Below, piece after piece: positions 13,501 to 25,139 of a stretch of 64,000 nt of DNA. Under the pieces are notes generated by a model that was given only the letters and a program-made list of their open reading frames with translations, was not told the origin of the DNA and made no database searches. Source of the DNA: Apiosordaria backusii (Eukaryota; Ascomycota; Sordariomycetes; Sordariales; Lasiosphaeriaceae); contig JAUKTV010000003.1 in the NCBI GenBank assembly GCA_030549205.1, forward strand, positions 1 through 64,000, written 5' to 3'. Position 1 is the stretch's first letter, and the number at the start of each line of letters is the position of its first letter. A program made the translations under genes and the position numbers.

Positions 13501-15605
13501 TTTTAAGAAATTAAAGGAAGACTTATAGCTATTTTAGATTATTAGACCTACTTAATTTACTTAAGCTTAAATAAAGTTATTAAAACCAGCTTTATTAAAT
13601 TCTATAAAGATCTATTAACTTAGATTATAGGTCCTTTAAATCCTATAAGTTCTTTAAAGGTTTTTAACTACTTTAATAAGTTAAAAGAAGATATTACTAT
13701 TTAAATTCCTAAACCCTCTATTTATAGTCCTTCTATTCTATTAATTCCCAATTCCTTAATACCTAAATTATCCTCTACATTATTTACTTAGCTACTATTT
13801 AAGCTTATAATTCCAATACCTATAATATCCTCTACTACTATTAAAATCCCTCTACCTTAAGCCTTATAAAAGTAATGTAAAGAATTTATATCTATAAATA
13901 ATATAAATTATAATAAGTTTATTTCTTATTTAATTTCTTATTATAAAAAGTACTATTCTATAAAGGCCTTAAAGTCCAATACCTTTAAATAAGCCTTAAA
14001 ATATCTTAAAAAGAAGCAATAGTTATAGACTATCTTTACTAAATTATACTAACTTCTTACTATTAAAACTTTCTATTTTATTTACTAATCTTAAATTAAA
14101 AAGAAGCCTATTATAAGTTGCTAAGTCTTTAAGGATAAGAAGAATTTACAGGGTATTATAGTAAAGTTTAAAGCCTGATTAGTTATTTAAAGTTTCTAAT
14201 AGACCTTTAAAATCGATTTCGAATAGACCTATATTTCTATTATAAGGCCTTTAACTTAGAGAATTATACTGGCCTTTACTATTATATTTAATTAGAATTT
14301 AAAGTAAGTAAACTTTATAAAAGCTTTTTTAAACTTAAAGACCGATTTTAATATCTATATTGAAATTCTATAAAGACTATTTAAGTTTGCTTATAGTAAT
14401 ACCAATATAGTAATATTACTAAAGGCAGTTAAATAAAACCTTACTAAAGACTAAGTTATTTTACTAAAAAAATCCTTATATAGCTTAAAATAAGCTTCTT
14501 ATTTCTAATAATAGAAGGTCTTTATAATAACCTAGGCCTTAAGTTTTAAGCCCTTTATTTTCAATATAGTTACTTATTTTTACTTAAACTATAAGATCTT
14601 TATTATTAACTATATTAATAATTGCTTAATTATAAGCCTTAAGCCTTTATAGCTTTAAGCTTTAAAGAATATAATCGGAAAGTATTATAATATTAAAGAT
14701 TTAAGTCCTACCTATTACTTCCTTAGTATTTAAATTAAATATAATAAGCCTTAACGGCGCCTTTAAATCTACTAAAAGGCCTATATTATAAAGGCAATTA
14801 AGCACTTTAGAATTAACACTAAGTTAACTTCTCTTTTACTAAGCCTTAGAATTATAAGTAAAGACAATAGGCTTAAAACCCCTATAAGCCTTTTTAATTA
14901 GTACTTATATTGATAATTAATTGGTATTTTAATATATACTATAGTTTAAACTAAGCTTAATATAGCCTTTAGCATTTAATAGCTTTTACAATACTTAATA
15001 TAGCCTATTAATACCTATTTAAAAACTATAAAATTACTACTTTCCTATCTCTATTCCAATATTTACAATACTATTAATTACAGTTCTAATAGTAACTTAA
15101 AGTCTATTAACTTTATTAATAGTAACTAAGTTAGATATAAGGAAAGTGCTAAATCTATTTATAGTTAGCTATTTACTTTAATTAAAGGACCTATTAACTA
15201 GAAATCTAAAAAAACGTTTACTATATCCTTTAGTACTTTAAAAGCCGAATATATTAAGCTTATCGAAGGCTTTAAAAAAGCTATATAGCTTAAAGGTCTT
15301 TTTTAAAAAATTTCCAAACCTATTATAAGCCCTACCCCCCTATTATATAATAATAAAGGCTTTATTACTACTACTGTACAGTAATAAGTATAATCGTTAA
15401 ATTAAATATACTTTAATTTAATTCTAAAAGGTTAAAGAAGCTATATTTACTAGAGTTATTACTATAACCTACTTCCCTATAAAGGAAATGCCTACTAATA
15501 ACCTTATTAAAGCTTTATCTATAGTATTATTTAATACCTTTATCTTACTATTAAACCTTTCCAAGCCCTTTTAGTTAGTACTATATACTACAACTATAAA
15601 GGAGG

Positions 15606-16278
15606 TATTAAAATACAGCATTTAGTTATAGACTTTATAATATATTTTAGTCTATAACTTATAAAGCTAATAATAACTAATAGCTTAAAATTACAGTACT
15701 TATTAACATTCTATTATAGTAATTGCAATAGTCTTTAAACCTTTAAAGTAACCTGAAGCCTTAAGCAATTAGTATATTATAACAGTAAAACGTTAGCATC
15801 CTATACCCTATAAATAGCTTTTAACTAGCGTACTTAATAGTTAGACTTGGCTGGCCAGTTAAGTCTACAGTTAATGGACTTAATAGGCATTTAAGCCTTA
15901 ATAGACTTAATAGGCATTTAGGCTTTATAGTTAGCGGATTTAATAGGCATTTAGGCTTTAAAATAGAAAGAGGTTTAGAAAGCAATATAGGGCCAAAGAC
16001 CTATAATAGGTCTTATCCTTTACAATTGTTTACTATAATATTTTCCTAGTTAATAAGTTAATTCAATATACTAGTTTACTATATCTTACAGTACCTTATA
16101 AGCCTATATTATAGTGTCTACCTTCTATATATTACAGGGCATTGCCTCTGTAATCTACCTTCCTTTAGTACCCAGCTACTACTGTATACTGCAGATAAAG
16201 CCCTCTTTGCTTTCAATGTTCTGCGCCGTTCTCTGCACAGGTCTATACCTATAGGCCTGTAAGACACCTATCTTAATA
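15606..16278 (+). repeat. 3' LTR of copy C (673 bp)
   Basis: It starts TATTAAAATACAGC, a transition variant of the 5' LTR start, right after the purine tract AAAGGAGG (15598-15605), the likely plus-strand priming site. It ends at 16278 next to the TTGTA duplication. Its length is identical to the 5' LTR. Confidence 0.88.
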
Positions 16279-17315
16279 TTGTATTTAACTACTTTTAATA
16301 AACTATTGAATTTAATAGTATAGTAAGCCCTATAAAGTTTATTTTAAAAGATAGCTTAAGTAGAAGTATATTAAGCTTGTAATTATTAAAAAAGGGTTAT
16401 TAAGGAATTTTTAATTTTAATAGTAAGTAGTAGGCTTACTTATAAGGTATTCAAAATAGTAAAAAGAAGGAAGGCTTTTAAGTTATTGTTTAATAAATTA
16501 ATAACTAACTTAGGCTTATTTATAAACTTAAAGAGGCTTAAAACCTTTATTTAAATAGTAAGAGCTTAATATTAAAAGCGTTAGTTTTTAAGACTTAAAA
16601 GCTTTTGTTTTTTAATAAAGTAAAGGACCTATTTATTAAGATCCTTTATTAAAAGTACAGTAGTCTTTTAAGTAATTTAACTTAAAGAAGGTACTATAAT
16701 AAATATAGTAATAAAGGCCGATAGACTTATATAAGTTAAAATAATTAAAGATAAAGGTAGTATAGGTAGATTTATAGAAGGTTTAAAAGAAGATTTAAAG
16801 AGGCTTAAAGTAGTATATTCTAGTAAAAGGCAAGTGTTAAAATTGTTAATATAGGTATTGACTTAGTTAATTTTAATACTTAAAGTTTTAATTTAATTAG
16901 TAAAACCTACTATAATAGCTTTAATCTTACTATTAAAGGTAATTATAAGGTTATTTTATAGTTATTAAAAGTATTAAGTAAAGTTAAGGCCTTTAGAAAA
17001 GTTAAAAGTCAATAAAAGGCTAAAGGTCTTTAAAGCTTTAGGACTTATAGGAAGGTTATATATATTTTTATCTTTTATAATAAAGAAGGTTAAAGGTTTA
17101 AAAGGAAAGTAGAAGTATTATTAGAAGTATTAGAATACTGTTTTTTAAGTCTTTTAGTGTTTAAAAAGGAAGTAAAAGTACTGTTAAAAGTGCTAAAACG
17201 CTATTTTTTAAGTCTTTGGTAGTTTAAAATAAATAGGGCTTATAGGATAGGTATTATTATAAAGGCTATAAAATAAAGAAATTTACTTAAACAGTATAAG
17301 CCTAGGCTTATAACC
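16279..17315 (-). mobile_element. Copy B Copia interior, 5' portion (gag side)
   Basis: This continues copy B after copy C, with the first five bases being the right TTGTA duplication. It parallels copy A from about 3600 to 4626. Together with 5893-9895 it gives an interior of about 5,035 bp, matching copy C (5,037 bp), so copy B suffered no large deletion. It is heavily stop-ridden and has no usable gag frame. Confidence 0.85.
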
Positions 17316-17994
17316 TATTAAGATAGGTGTTTTATAGGCCTATAGGTATAGACTTATATAAAGAACGGTATAGAATATTAAAAGTAAAGAGGGCTTTATT
17401 TATAATATACAATAGTAGTTAGGTATTAAAGGAAGGTAGATTATAAAGGCAATGCTTTATAATATATAAAAGATAGATACTGTAATATAGGCTTATAAGG
17501 TACTGTAAAATATAGTAAACTAGTATATTAAATTAACTTATTAATTAGGAAAATATTATAGTAAATAGTTATAAAGGATAAGACCTATTATAGGTTTTTA
17601 GCCCTATATTACCTTCTAAACCTCTCTTTATTTTAAGATTTAAATACCTATTAAGTCTATTAACTATAAGGCCTAAATGCCTATTAAGTCTATTAACTAT
17701 AAGGCCTAAATGCCTATTAAGTCTGTTAACTATAGATTTAACTAGCTAACTAAGTTTAACTGTTAAGTACATTAGTCGAAAGCTATTTATAGGATATAGG
17801 GCGTTAATGTTTTACCATTATAGTATACTAACTGTCTAAGGCTTCGGGCTACTTTAAGCGTCTAAAGACTATTGCAATTGTTATAGTAGAATGTTAGTAA
17901 GTACTATAATTCTAAGCCGTTAGTTATTGTTAGCCCTATAGGTTATAGGCCAAAATATACTGTAAAGTCTACAACTAAGTGCTATATTTCAATA
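17316..17994 (-). repeat. Right (5') LTR of copy B (679 bp)
   Basis: It starts TATTAAGATAGG and ends TATATTTCAATA, the complement of the LTR start. The adjacent interior carries the complement of the same putative primer-binding sequence seen in copy C. Sequence to the right (from 17,995) belongs to a different Copia element, so copy B appears to have landed in an older element. Confidence 0.85.
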
Positions 17995-18480
17995 AGACTT
18001 TATAAAGGACTTAAAGGACTTAAAATCTACTTACAGCTTTATATTTAAAGTAACTGGAGGCTCTATAAGTTGGAAATTAAAGAAAGCTAATACTATAAGC
18101 CTCTTTACTTTAAAGGCTAAAACCAACGTACTTATTAAGGCTATTTATAAAGCTCTATAGATTAAAGGGGTTTATAAGGAGCTAGGGCATACTTTAATAA
18201 GCTCTACCCTTTTATATAATAATAATATTGGCTTTATAATTATTACCTATAACCTAGCCCTTTATAACTGTACTAAGTATATACTATTAAAATACTATTA
18301 GGTTAGAAAGTAAGTTAAAGCATTATAGGTTACTATTAATTACTTAAATATTAAATAAATACCAGCTAATAGGCTGACTAAACTATTGGCTAGTTAAAAA
18401 TTCAAAACCTTTATAGGTCTTTTAGGCTTAAAGAATAAGCCTATAGAGGAAAAATTAGTAAAGTAATAGATTGGAAAACC
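17995..18480 (+). mobile_element. Second Copia-type pol remnant (RNase H end)
   Basis: Broken plus-strand frames read as the C-terminal Copia RNase H region. In order they show an SWK-like segment, an AEY-like position, a YNNN stretch where the family has a Y-x-D-N motif, a TKYI-like stretch corresponding to SKHI, the conserved VRK and LTK motifs, and a final FIGLLGL. Several stops interrupt it. It differs from the A/B/C family in this region, so it represents another lineage. Copy B truncates its upstream part. Confidence 0.7.
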
Positions 18481-19500
18481 ACCCTCCTTATATTTAATTT
18501 TCCTTTATAATTTAACTTATAAAAGTAATTGCTTAACGCTTAAATATATAAGCCTTAATACTTTATATACCTTGTATTTTAATTTTTTAATTAATTAGTT
18601 AGTTCATTAATTTTAGCTTACTACAGTAGGCCTTAGATTTAAATCTAGGCCTACCATTTACTATAAGTAAAGAAGGGGTATTAAATTAGGTCCCTATAAG
18701 GCTTAAATTTATAATAAGTAGTTACTATTATACTATATAGTAGAAGCTTAAGTAGAAAAGTCTATCCATTAATTACCCGGTATTTGCCTGGCACTTTACT
18801 TTACTATAGGGCTATTTAAAGGCCTATATCCTACTAACTAGTAGGCTAAACTGCCTATAATTTTATAGTTAGGCTACTAAGGCCTACTACTGTAGGTAGT
18901 ATAAGTAGCCTGACCTTAACCCTATATTGATCTGTACTTTAGGTTAGAGGTGTTTGGTTTTATAGTCCTTTTATATAGCCGTAAGTCGATTTTTAAAAAG
19001 CTATAAACTATATTAACTTAACTACTTATAAAACCTATAGCCAACTACTAAGCTGGCCAAATTAGTTAAGAATTAGTAGGCCTATAGTTAAATAGGTATA
19101 TTACTACTATATTAAATTATAGGCCTGTAGGCCCTATAGGTCAGAAGCTATAGAGGGCTTAGTAAGTAGTTTATAGGGCTTAGCAAACTTCGGGATTAAC
19201 TAAACCGTACTTTAGCCTATCTGCCTACTAAGGTATGTAAGGTACCGTACGTTAGTCGGTAGGTATATAGTAGAGGTCAAGTACAAATCTTACTATAGAG
19301 ATTATTACAGTAGATTTACAGAAGGCTAGTATTATAATACAATTATTTACCTACTATATTTCTATTCTACAGTACCTATAAGGTACTGTATTCTAGTACT
19401 CCAGCACTAAGCTATAGGTATTACGCGTAAGACTTCCGCTACACTGTAAGCTAGTGTATGAGCACTAATTACAGGGCCCTTAGGCCTGTAATTGGCTATA
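18481..19500. other. Moderately AT-rich flank of the second Copia remnant, no gene
   Basis: No open frame of note is present. Composition is less extreme than in the flanking elements. The segment may be the LTR or the flank of the 18.0-18.5 kb Copia remnant. It contains a 29-nt near-perfect palindrome at 18626-18654 and many short GTAGGCC/GGCCTAC motifs. Confidence 0.4.
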
Positions 19501-20890
19501 CCCATTCTAATAGTAATATATCTTTAAAATAAATTAGTTTATTAGTATAGTAGTAGAAATATTAGAAATTAAAATATAGTAGTATATTTTTATTAAACAA
19601 TTTACTATTATTAGTATATTCTTATATTTAAGGCTTTTACAATAGTACTTTAGTAAAAGGCTGATATAGTTTATTAAGATATTTAATTAAAGGTAAAAAG
19701 AAACTAATAGAGGATTTAAAAAACCTATAGAAGATACTTAAAAGGTCTTAATTTAAATATAAAGGTAGTAACTTTAAATAAAGAAAGCAGTATCCTTTAA
19801 TATCTTAAATTAATAGTAAGTATAGTATAAAAGGTTATAGGTTTTAAAATAGCTGGGATATCCTTTAATTACTATATTATAAGTTTAGTAAAAGATTTAT
19901 AATCGAATATCTTTATTAAAAGGTATAAATAACTGGTCTTTTATAAAGATATAACCGTTAATTATCTAGTAATTGGCTATTATAGTTTAGAGTTTTTTTC
20001 TAATTATTAAAGTAAGGTAATATTTAAGTAAGTTTAAAATAATAGTAATAAACTATAGTATTAATAGTAAAGTAATATAAACTTTATTAATAAAAGCGTT
20101 GATTAGTTAAATAGTATTTAAAGTATAGAGTTTTAATAGTAAAGAAAATAGAGGAGGGAACTTATTGAATATAAAAAGGATTTAAAATTAGTTTACTATC
20201 TTATTATCAGTAGTGTCTTTAGGATTTATAAGTATATTACTTAATCTTTAAAATAAAGTATTAAGAACTATTATATAGCAATTAGCTTAATAATAAATTT
20301 AAAAGTAGAAATTACTTAAAAACTTAACTTACCTTACTTAATATTAATTAAAAAGCTTTATAATAATAAAGTATTAAAGGCTTTTATAGTCTATTAAAAC
20401 TTTAATTAAATTTTAATTACTTTATAGTTTAAATCTCTATTTTTTAAAGACTTTTCTAATAGTTAAAAGCTCTTTATTATAAATTTTATAATTATATTTG
20501 GTTATACTATACTTTATTAAAAAGAAAGTAATAAAGTATAAAATCCCTACTTTATTAAATTAAAATAGTACTTTTTTTAAAACTTAGTTTAAAGTATTAA
20601 CCTTAATTACTATTTAGTATTTAAAATTAAAGTAAGATAATATCGGTACTATTATAAAAACAGTCCTTAAAATATTAAATACTATAAACTTAATAAAACC
20701 TATAAAGTACTATTTCTCTTTACTTATTAATAATATTAATAACTAAGTAATTATTAAAAAGCCTTTAATAAATTGCCGATAAAAGTTTATAAAGCCGATA
20801 AACCATTATAGGTCTTTTAAAGATTTAAAAAGGCGCTATTTAATTATAGCTTTTACTTTTTTTAAGTCTATTTAAATTCCTTCTATTAAT
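19500..20890 (-). mobile_element. Ty3/Gypsy pol relic, connection/RNase H and integrase side
   Basis: On the minus strand the stretch 20,885 down to about 20,550 reads, with internal stops, as the Gypsy region following RT: an IEGI-x-IDLKKVKAI segment, then WFIGFINFYRQFIKGF, corresponding to the family's FLGF-NFYRRFI block. A possible integrase remnant is near 19,850-20,000, but that is weaker. The segment is RIP-degraded with no intact frame. The same element continues at 21,858 after an insertion. Confidence 0.75.
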
Positions 20891-21843
20891 GTCTCTCTAA
20901 GAAGTGGAGCTTCCAAAAAAAAATTTCTTTTACAACGCTATACCCGGCGTTGGTTCTCTTCACAGTTAATCTGGTATACCACTTGAACTGCCTAGGGCCT
21001 GCCTACCGTTATGGTTATGTAATTGTTATATGCTTATTATGTGCTTATTATATAGCTAAACCTTCTACCGTTAAGTTCAATAACAAGCTTATATAATAAT
21101 ATTATAGCCAAACCTTCCAAACGCCTCCTTTACTACCGAATTGCTTATAACTATACTAATAACTCCCTTGCCGGCCTATACTAGGGCTAAGCACTAGCGC
21201 CTATATAAAGTTAAAAAGGATCCTATCTACTGCTTTTTTTTGCCTTTCCTTTCCTATATTACCTACTACATTCCTCTCCTATATTACCTACTATATTAAG
21301 ATTTAACTGATTATAGCATTAAATATAGGTTTATCTTATATAACTTAATAATTAAAAGATAGTACTAATATAATACCAGTATATAATTATATTAAAAGCC
21401 TATAAGTATAAGATTCTAATATAGGACAGTAATAAGGTTAAATTAACCGATATAATAATGGCTATACTGAAGAAAGATAGTAAGGAGTAAAATATAGGCC
21501 TTACTTATATTTGGGATTTGGCTATATATAAGCTTGATACTTTATTTATCGAACAATATGCTAAACTCTGTCGATTTAGATGGAGGTTGATTAAGTTTGA
21601 TCGAGGATTATAGATTGATAATGATAATATAAGGACTTAGGATAAAGTATTCAAATAGAAGGATAAGGTAGAAGGATGATTAATAAAGCTAATATCGATT
21701 GTAGGTATAATAGTAAAGGCTAAGATACTTTAATAGGTAGTTAGTTTAATGGTATACTAAATAATTTGAAGATACTGTTTACTGTTGTGTTAATCGTAAG
21801 CATCTGTATGTTACGTCTTATATATATACCACCGAACCTTAAG
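20891..21843. mobile_element. 953-bp insertion of unknown class inside Gypsy pol relic
   Basis: The flanking Gypsy reading frame is interrupted precisely here. The 14-mer TTCCTTCTATTAAT occurs at 20877-20890 and again at 21844-21857. The match extends to 19 bp (20872-20890 and 21839-21857) with one A/G difference. The left 350 bp has near-normal base composition, unlike the surrounding RIP-mutated DNA. A repeated TCCTATATTACCTACTA unit occurs twice at about 21,251-21,298. I see no poly(A) tail, long terminal repeat or protein domain, so the element class is unknown. Confidence 0.6.
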
Positions 21844-21857
21844 TTCCTTCTATTAAT

Positions 21858-24800
21858 ATAATTAGGCTAAAGTATTTTATCTCTATTTTAAAAAACTTGT
21901 ACTTTTAAATATTAATTATAAAACTAACTATAATAAAATATTATATTACCTCTTTAATATATACTTAATACTTTAACTTTATTATACTATAAATTAAGAT
22001 ATTATTAAAATATACTATAGTATATTTATTTAATATATTAAATAGTATATAGTTAATATAGTATTAAAATAAACTAAATGCTTTAATTATATTAAAGTTT
22101 ATAATTAAACATTTATATAATTTAAATTTAGTAATAAATACTATTTTCTACTTATTATTAAAAGCAATATATAAATAATTAAACGCTATAGTAATATTAA
22201 GTTTAAAAAAGTACTTAACTTTATATAAAGCATTTAATATCTTTTTAATAAAGAGGATTAAGTATTAGTTTTTTACTATTATATTATTAAAGTTATAATA
22301 GTCTATATAAATATAAATTTCTTTATTAGGTTTTTTAGTAATTAAAATTAAAGCTACAGTTAAAAAAGTACTTAGTTTAATAAATCCTTTAATTAAATAG
22401 TTATTAAAGTACTTTTAAATTATTTATAGTTTTATTGAAAATATAAAGTAAGGACGGTAATATAGTAGTATTTTATTAAAAAAAAGCTTTATTTTATAGT
22501 TAAATAAGCAGTAAGAAGGTAATATATCAGCTTCCTATAAATAAAAGCTATCGATAAGGTTATAGAATTTAAAAAATAATAAACTTTATATCTTTTAATT
22601 ATTTACTAGTAGTTTTTTATTAAAATACTTCTATATATTAGCTTTAAAGATAGCTTATAATTACAGTACTTTAATAACCTAATTGTAAAATTAAAAAATC
22701 TAATTATTAAAAAGATAGTTTACCGACTTTTTTAAAAGGATATTATAAAAGGTAAAGGATAAAAGGTTATTAATAAAACAGTTTATTAATATTTTATATA
22801 TATTAAGTAATATATTAGTAAAGGTAAGAAGTTAGTTAAAAGAAATTATTATAACTTTTATATTAAGTTAATAAATTATAAAAAGGAAGTTTACTACTTT
22901 TAATAAGGCTATATCGGTTATAATAATAATTTAAGAAATAAAGAGTTAAAAGTATATACTGGCAATAATATATTATTACTTTAAATATAAATCAGCTTTA
23001 ACTATAAAGCCTTCAATCTTAATAGTTTCCTTAATTTAATTAATCTTAAAATTATAAACTTAAAGCTATAGAAGGCTTAAAATTATATTAAAATTAATAA
23101 GGTTCTATAAGTAAAGTATAATATATTTAGAAAATAAATTAAAAAAGTAAGTTAAGGTAATAAAGTATATAATTATTATTACCTTTAAACTGTTTATTAA
23201 TTTAAGCCAATAAAAGGTATTAAAAGGTTTTATTATAAAACTATACTATTATATAAATAAACTATTAATAAATTTATAAAGAAAATATTTAAAGTCTATT
23301 ATATTTTAAGTTAAAAAAAGTTTTATATTATTAACTTATAGGGTTAAAATTAAAGAAAAGGATATAGCCAAGTTAATAAATAAAATCTATAAGTCCTTTA
23401 TTATTTCTATAATAAGTTTATAAAGCCTTTATTTATATCTTTTAATAAAGGCTAGGCTTTTTTTAGTATTAAAATAAAGGCAGATTAGCGGTAGTTTAAG
23501 TAGTTATTAATATAGTAACTATCTTCTTTATAATATAAGTAAAGGTTTCTTATTTATTTTCTTTTCCTTTTAATAATAGTTAAAAGGCTATATAGTTTTA
23601 AAATATTTTAATTTACTAATACTTTATTAAAATCTATAAAATTACCTTTTATAGTAAAAGCATTATAAATTAAGTTAAACTTAATAACTTAATTATAGAA
23701 GGTTCGGTTAAAGATATTATTATTTAATTAGTAAAAAAAGCTTATTTAACCTATTCGGTCTTTCTAATCTTTAAAGTTTTTAAAATTAAAGTATTATATT
23801 ACCGAAATAAAGGTATTTTATAAAATAGAATTTACCTTTACTTTTAATATATCTACTTTTTTATAATTGGTAATTTTAACTATATCAGCTAGTTTAATAA
23901 ACTTTAAAATAAAGTCTGAAAATAAAGACTTACTTTAATAAAGCTTTTTAAATAAATAAACTAACTTTAAATAAATATTTATAATTATATAAATAAGATT
24001 AAATATTTCGAATAAATCGGTATAGTCTTATAAATACTATAGCCAGTATCCAATATTAAAAGGATTATTTATTACTATATTTATTAAGCTTTTAATATAA
24101 GTATATATATTATTTAAAAGCTATTATAAAGTATAAAGGATCTGTTCTATAAATAAAGGATAGGTTTAGTAATTTAAGGCTATTTTTATATTAAAGAGAA
24201 AGCGTTAATTAGTATATTTTTTTTATTAAGTTTAAATTAATAATTAAATATTACCTATAAAAACTAAAAGTTCGGTACTTTAAGACTAGGCTACTTATAT
24301 AATATTAAAAGGACAGTAGTAGTCTATCGATATAAGTTTAAGGCTTATTAAAGGAAAGGTTAAGTAATTTAAAGTAAATATAAAGAAGCTTAAGTAATTT
24401 AAAATAGAAACTTAAAGTATTAATATTAAAGATAAAATAGCTTAAGACTTTTTTACCTTTATTATAATTTAATTAAAGCATAACCGCTTTACCTTTATAG
24501 TTATTTAATTTAAAAAGGTCTTAAACTAATATATAATATTAATTATATTATTATATTAGCTAAAAAGGTAGTTGCGTTTTTTTATTAGCCTATTGTACTT
24601 TTTACTTCTTTTAAAGATAGTAGTTTTAAAGTAAGTAAGTAGGATAGTAAGCTATTAAAACAGTGTCTTTTTATTTTAAAAAAGGTTAACTACCTTTTAT
24701 TAATTAGAAAGTAAATTTTAAAGTAGTATAAAGGTTAAAGTATTAAATAACCGTTAGGTATATAGGAAAATACTAAAAAGCTACTTTAAAGTATAGATTT

Positions 24801-24950
24801 TAAAAAATAAGGAAAGTATCGTAGTCTTTAATATTAAGGTAGTTAAGCTTAATTAGGCTTAAATTTAAAGAAGATATTAAAATATAAGTTTTTTAATACC
24901 ATTTTTAGTTTTTATTTAAAAAGGAAAAAGGCTAACTATTTAATTCTAAT
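21858..24950 (-). mobile_element. Ty3/Gypsy pol relic, reverse transcriptase and upstream part
   Basis: The minus strand between about 22,320 and 22,150 reads, with stops, YIDYYNFNNIIVKN followed by KILNALYKVKYFFKLN, clearly corresponding to the Gypsy RT block with DYR-LN, KN-YPLP and KYF-KLD motifs. Conserved charged residues are changed by transitions typical of RIP. Sequence from about 22,420 to 24,950 is in the expected position of protease and gag but is too decayed for me to name. No LTR boundaries were identified. Confidence 0.7.
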
Positions 24951-25139
24951 TACTACCTTTAAATATATTTAGATACAATAAACTATTATAGTCTTAATCT
25001 TAAGTCTAAGGTAATAAACTTATTATTGCATAAGGAAGAGAAAATTAAAGCCGTAAGCTCTAATTGTCTCGTTTACTTATCGTTAAAAGCATATAACCTT
25101 TAAGGTTATAACCCACTTTTATATCTTAGTACCGTAACA

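Larger units (their letters stand above)
9896..16278 (+). mobile_element. Copia-type LTR retrotransposon copy C, complete in structure, RIP-degraded
   Basis: This is a structurally complete 6,383-bp plus-strand element: 5' LTR 9896-10568, interior 10569-15605, 3' LTR 15606-16278. It is flanked by the 5-bp direct repeat TTGTA (9891-9895 and 16279-16283). Domain relics read in broken frames are an RT box reading Y-I-N-N at 14611-14622, the RT-distal FLGI-like motif near 14,710-14,850, and RNase H at about 15,110-15,310 including the SxxxAEY-type motif. Frames are littered with TAA/TAG codons. The two LTRs appear to differ by C/T and G/A transitions. The element cannot encode a working protein, although substrate-like LTRs remain recognisable. 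Confidence 0.92.

Noticed and set aside
20891..21843. Interpreting the 953-bp insert as a solo LTR
   Set aside because: Its termini do not form the TG...CA type ends seen in the other elements, and the duplication is 14-19 bp and not 4-6 bp.
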